Source of the DNA: Gemmata sp.
Lineage (GTDB): Bacteria; Planctomycetota; Planctomycetia; Gemmatales; Gemmataceae
Reading direction: 5' to 3'
Assembly (NCBI GenBank): GCA_022843445.1
Contig: JALHNS010000011.1
Location: 1 to 42,893 of the forward strand
DNA length: 42,893 nt
In this document: positions 41,373 to 42,893 of the stretch, piece after piece
Layout of the letters: each line of letters starts with the position of its first letter
Position numbering within the stretch: position 1 is the first letter of the stretch
The notes under the pieces: generated by a model
What the model saw: only the letters and a program-made list of their open reading frames with translations
Told to the model about the DNA's origin: nothing
The model's database searches: none
Made by a program: the position numbers and the translations under genes

Positions 41373-41762
41373 GTGGACCCGTTCGACACGTCGCGCATCG
41401 CGCCCGCGCCGGCACACATCCCGACGAACGCCGACAAGCGCCCGCCCCGACACGGACCGGGGGAGAAGTTCTTGAAGGGGCCGATCCCGTGGCGGTGGCT
41501 CGAACTAGCCGGCGCGCTACCGGGGCAAGCGCTGATGGTGGGGCTGTCGGTGTGGAAGGAAGCGGGTTGCGTGAACGAGCGGACCGTACCGCTCAACTTG
41601 TCCCGGCTCGGCATCCCGAGACGAACGGCACAACGGGCACTCGAAGCGCTCGCCGAAGCCGGGTTGGTCGGGGTTGAACACCGAAAGGGACGCCCAACTT
41701 TGGTGACCCTCAACCCCGCGCCACCCGTTTCCGGGGCACCGAATTCCGGCGCGGGGCACTGA
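41373..41762 (+). CDS. Winged-helix DNA-binding protein at the right end of the element
   Basis: A 129-residue protein. Residues about 50-115 form a winged helix: GLSVWKEAGCVNERTVPLNL, SRLGIPRRTAQRALEALAEA (recognition helix) and GLVGVEHRKGRPTLVTL (wing). The N-terminal 40 residues include a basic segment (NADKRPPRHGPGEKFLKGPI). It begins at GTG 41373 after GAGGGGTGGG. Its last codons run through two of the right-end repeats, so the gene abuts the att region. Candidate excisionase/directionality factor or replication initiator; neither can be decided from sequence. Confidence 0.65.
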   Translation: MDPFDTSRIAPAPAHIPTNADKRPPRHGPGEKFLKGPIPWRWLELAGALPGQALMVGLSVWKEAGCVNERTVPLNLSRLGIPRRTAQRALEALAEAGLVGVEHRKGRPTLVTLNPAPPVSGAPNSGAGH

Positions 41763-41798
41763 ATGGGGCACCGAATGAGCTACTTCGGGGCACTGAAT
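41732..41798 (+). repeat. Right-end arm repeats (four units)
   Basis: Four direct copies of GGGGCAC(T/C)GAAT: 41733-41744, 41753-41764, 41765-41776 and 41787-41798. The core matches the two units at the left end in the same orientation. They lie within 150 bases of the right att repeat, and the first two are inside the winged-helix gene. In the circular form, four units and two units would flank the 81-bp core on opposite sides. Confidence 0.75.
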
Positions 41799-41814
41799 GG
41801 GGGTAAAATGGCAA

Positions 41815-41852
41815 TCGACCGCTCCCCACAGCGTAGCCGGGGAAGCGGTCGA
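41815..41852 (-). terminator. Hairpin downstream of the right tRNA-fMet copy
   Basis: TCGACCGCTCCCC and GGGGAAGCGGTCGA (41815-41827 and 41839-41852) form a long stem with one bulged A. It lies about 30 bases after the right tRNA 3' end on the minus strand and could terminate it; only a distant TTTT follows. This sequence is supplied by the element, not by the chromosome. Confidence 0.45.
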
Positions 41853-41878
41853 AGTGCTAGAAATTGTAGGCTTTTGAA

Positions 41879-41959
41879 GAGTTGCGGCGGTAGGATTTGA
41901 ACCTACGACCTCCAGGTTATGAGCCTGGCGAGCTGACCGGGCTGCTCCACGCCGCGTCT
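41879..41959 (+). repeat. Right attachment repeat (81 bp, contains tRNA-fMet)
   Basis: Identical to 27548-27628 across 81 bases and taken as the right att site. To its right begins chromosomal sequence, including the likely native upstream region of the tRNA. Confidence 0.88.
41882..41956 (-). tRNA. Initiator tRNA-Met (CAU), right copy
   Basis: Sequence-identical to the left copy, with the same C1-A72 mismatch, CTCATAA anticodon loop and TTCAAAT T-loop. Its upstream side (right) is outside the element, so this copy probably keeps the native promoter and is the expressed one, while its 3' flank is provided by the element. Confidence 0.93.
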
Positions 41960-42186
41960 TGTTACGTTCACTCTACACAACGGACCCGGAAAGGGAAGGG
42001 GAGGTTCGCAAGAACTTTTTCCGCACCCCGCGATCCGAACACGCCGCCGGCGCGACTCTCGCTCCGTGCGAACGCGGCGCGGGGTCCGAGTTACTATGCT
42101 GGTCAACCGCGCGCGGCGCGCCGGTTCGCGTTGACCGGCGCGCCCGGCGCGCGGTACGCTTCGCCAAACGGCGCACGGAGGCGGCG

Positions 42187-42893
42187 ATGGGGGCTTCTTT
42201 CTGGCACGCGCGGCGGGTGCTGGTCACCGGGTGCAGCGGGTTCTTGGGCGGGGCGGTCGCGCGCGAGGTGCTCGCGCGCGGCGCGGAGGTGGTCGGCCTC
42301 GTGCAGACGCCCCCGCCGCCGGACCACTTCGGCCCGCACCCGGAGCGGCTGAAGCTGTTGAACGGCCGCGCCGACAACGTGTTCCGGTTGCACTCCGCGC
42401 TCGCGGTCCACGAAATCAGTTGCGTATTTCACCTCACGGCCCGTGACCCGTTCGGCGAAGACCGCGCCACGCCCGCGGTGCTGCAAGCGATGGGCATGTA
42501 CTCCCGGCGCGTTCCGGTGGTCACGGCCCGGCCGTTCGCGCCGCTGGGCCTCGCGGGGCGCGACGAGTGCGACGACCGCATGAGCGTGGCGCGGTTCGGC
42601 GAAGTGTTCGGCCCCGGCGACCGCAAGCCGTTCCGCGCGGTGCCGGCGGTGGCGCTGGGCGCGCCGCCGGTGAAACCCGGCCCCGCGCGCGACTTCGTGT
42701 TCGTGCGCGACGCGGCCCGCGCGCTCGTGCTGGTGGCCGAGGCGTTCCCGGCCGACGGCCCGAGCGACTACCCGTTTCGCAGCGGGTGGCACCTGAGCGA
42801 CGCGCAACTGGCCGCCGCGGCGCGCGACGTGACCGAGGGCCGCGAACCCGCGCTACCCGACACCGCGCCGCCGACGAACCCGCTGGGCTGGTC
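42187..42893 (+). CDS. NAD-dependent epimerase/dehydratase-like protein (3' end outside window), YxxxK missing
   Basis: The frame from ATG 42187 is open to the window end (about 235 residues). It starts with a Rossmann dinucleotide motif (RRVLVTGCSGFLGGAVARDV-like, TGxxGxxG), continues through VFHLTARDPF, and has the late family motifs VARFGEVFGPGD and ARDFVFVRDAARALVLVAEA seen in CDP-glucose/GDP-mannose 4,6-dehydratase relatives. The central stretch that should carry the catalytic Ser and YxxxK is compressed to about 35 residues (VPVVTARPFAPLGLAGRDEC) and has neither. It may be a catalytically altered paralogue or a gene with an in-frame deletion. First chromosomal gene after the element. 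Confidence 0.75.
   Translation, partial: MGASFWHARRVLVTGCSGFLGGAVAREVLARGAEVVGLVQTPPPPDHFGPHPERLKLLNGRADNVFRLHSALAVHEISCVFHLTARDPFGEDRATPAVLQAMGMYSRRVPVVTARPFAPLGLAGRDECDDRMSVARFGEVFGPGDRKPFRAVPAVALGAPPVKPGPARDFVFVRDAARALVLVAEAFPADGPSDYPFRSGWHLSDAQLAAAARDVTEGREPALPDTAPPTNPLGW

Larger units (their letters stand above)
27548..41959. mobile_element. Integrative element at tRNA-fMet (~14.3 kb)
   Basis: The segment is bounded by identical 81-bp direct repeats (27548-27628 and 41879-41959), each holding a whole initiator tRNA gene. One repeat plus the interior is 14,331 bp. A tyrosine integrase reads inward from the left boundary, and repeated GGGGCAC(T/C)GAAT motifs lie just inside both ends. Contents: integrase, two LRR genes, a hypothetical/zinc-ribbon pair, a three-gene ATPase operon, an unknown gene, several small genes, a family A DNA polymerase and a winged-helix gene. 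No conjugation, capsid or terminase gene is recognised, so it is best called a site-specific integrative (possibly satellite or mobilisable) element. Confidence 0.88.

Overview
The window is high-GC bacterial DNA with an unmistakable planctomycete signature, most likely from the Gemmataceae. It carries a PSD1/DUF1549/DUF1553 cytochrome-type protein followed directly by a Tat-exported DUF1501 protein, a Gemmata-type repeat-companion (TIGR02996-like) domain fused to leucine-rich repeats, secreted CE1-type esterases, and very frequent GTG starts. Assignment to a species is not possible from the sequence alone.

Region 1 (1-27,550) is ordinary chromosome. In order it holds: a sensor histidine kinase (5' end cut by the window) overlapping a short KdpD-type sensor; a DUF1294 membrane protein; the PSD1 + DUF1501 pair; a degraded isochorismatase next to an intact CIA30-like gene; TspO with a small co-transcribed protein, divergent from two overlapping photolyase/cryptochrome-family genes; a polysaccharide deacetylase; an alpha/beta hydrolase; hybrid-cluster protein (Hcp) with a flavodoxin; a DUF2293 protein; a MarR regulator translationally coupled to a tandem esterase; a scar where an IS3 transposase fragment is joined to a broken VOC gene; VOC, isochorismatase and internally deleted CIA30 genes; a P1B-type metal ATPase; a second secreted hydrolase; a baeRF/host-attachment-like protein; and a three-gene operon whose first gene has an in-frame stop. 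The CIA30-isochorismatase pair exists twice about 14 kb apart (7.1-7.9 kb and 21.0-21.9 kb) and has decayed reciprocally: each copy keeps a different gene intact.

Region 2 (27,548-41,959) is an integrated mobile element of about 14.3 kb that had not been flagged by any single gene: it is bounded by two identical 81-bp direct repeats, each containing a complete initiator tRNA-Met (CAU) gene on the minus strand. A tyrosine integrase lies just inside the left repeat. Direct repeats of GGGGCAC(T/C)GAAT, two at the left end and four at the right end, sit just inside both boundaries and would flank the crossover core in the circular form, as arm-type integrase sites do. The right third (about 37.5-41.8 kb) looks like a plasmid/phage-type replication or maintenance block: small ORFs, a family A DNA polymerase with an exonuclease domain, a winged-helix protein, and GC-rich hairpins between genes. 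The middle holds cargo: two leucine-rich-repeat genes, a two-gene hypothetical/zinc-ribbon pair, and a tightly packed three-gene operon (winged-helix-like protein, 683-aa P-loop ATPase, two-helix membrane protein), followed by a further unknown gene. That operon is the best candidate here for an undescribed system, possibly anti-phage, but its function is inferred only from architecture and location.

Region 3 (41,960-42,893) returns to the chromosome, with the 5' part of an NAD-dependent epimerase-like gene that lacks the usual YxxxK motif.
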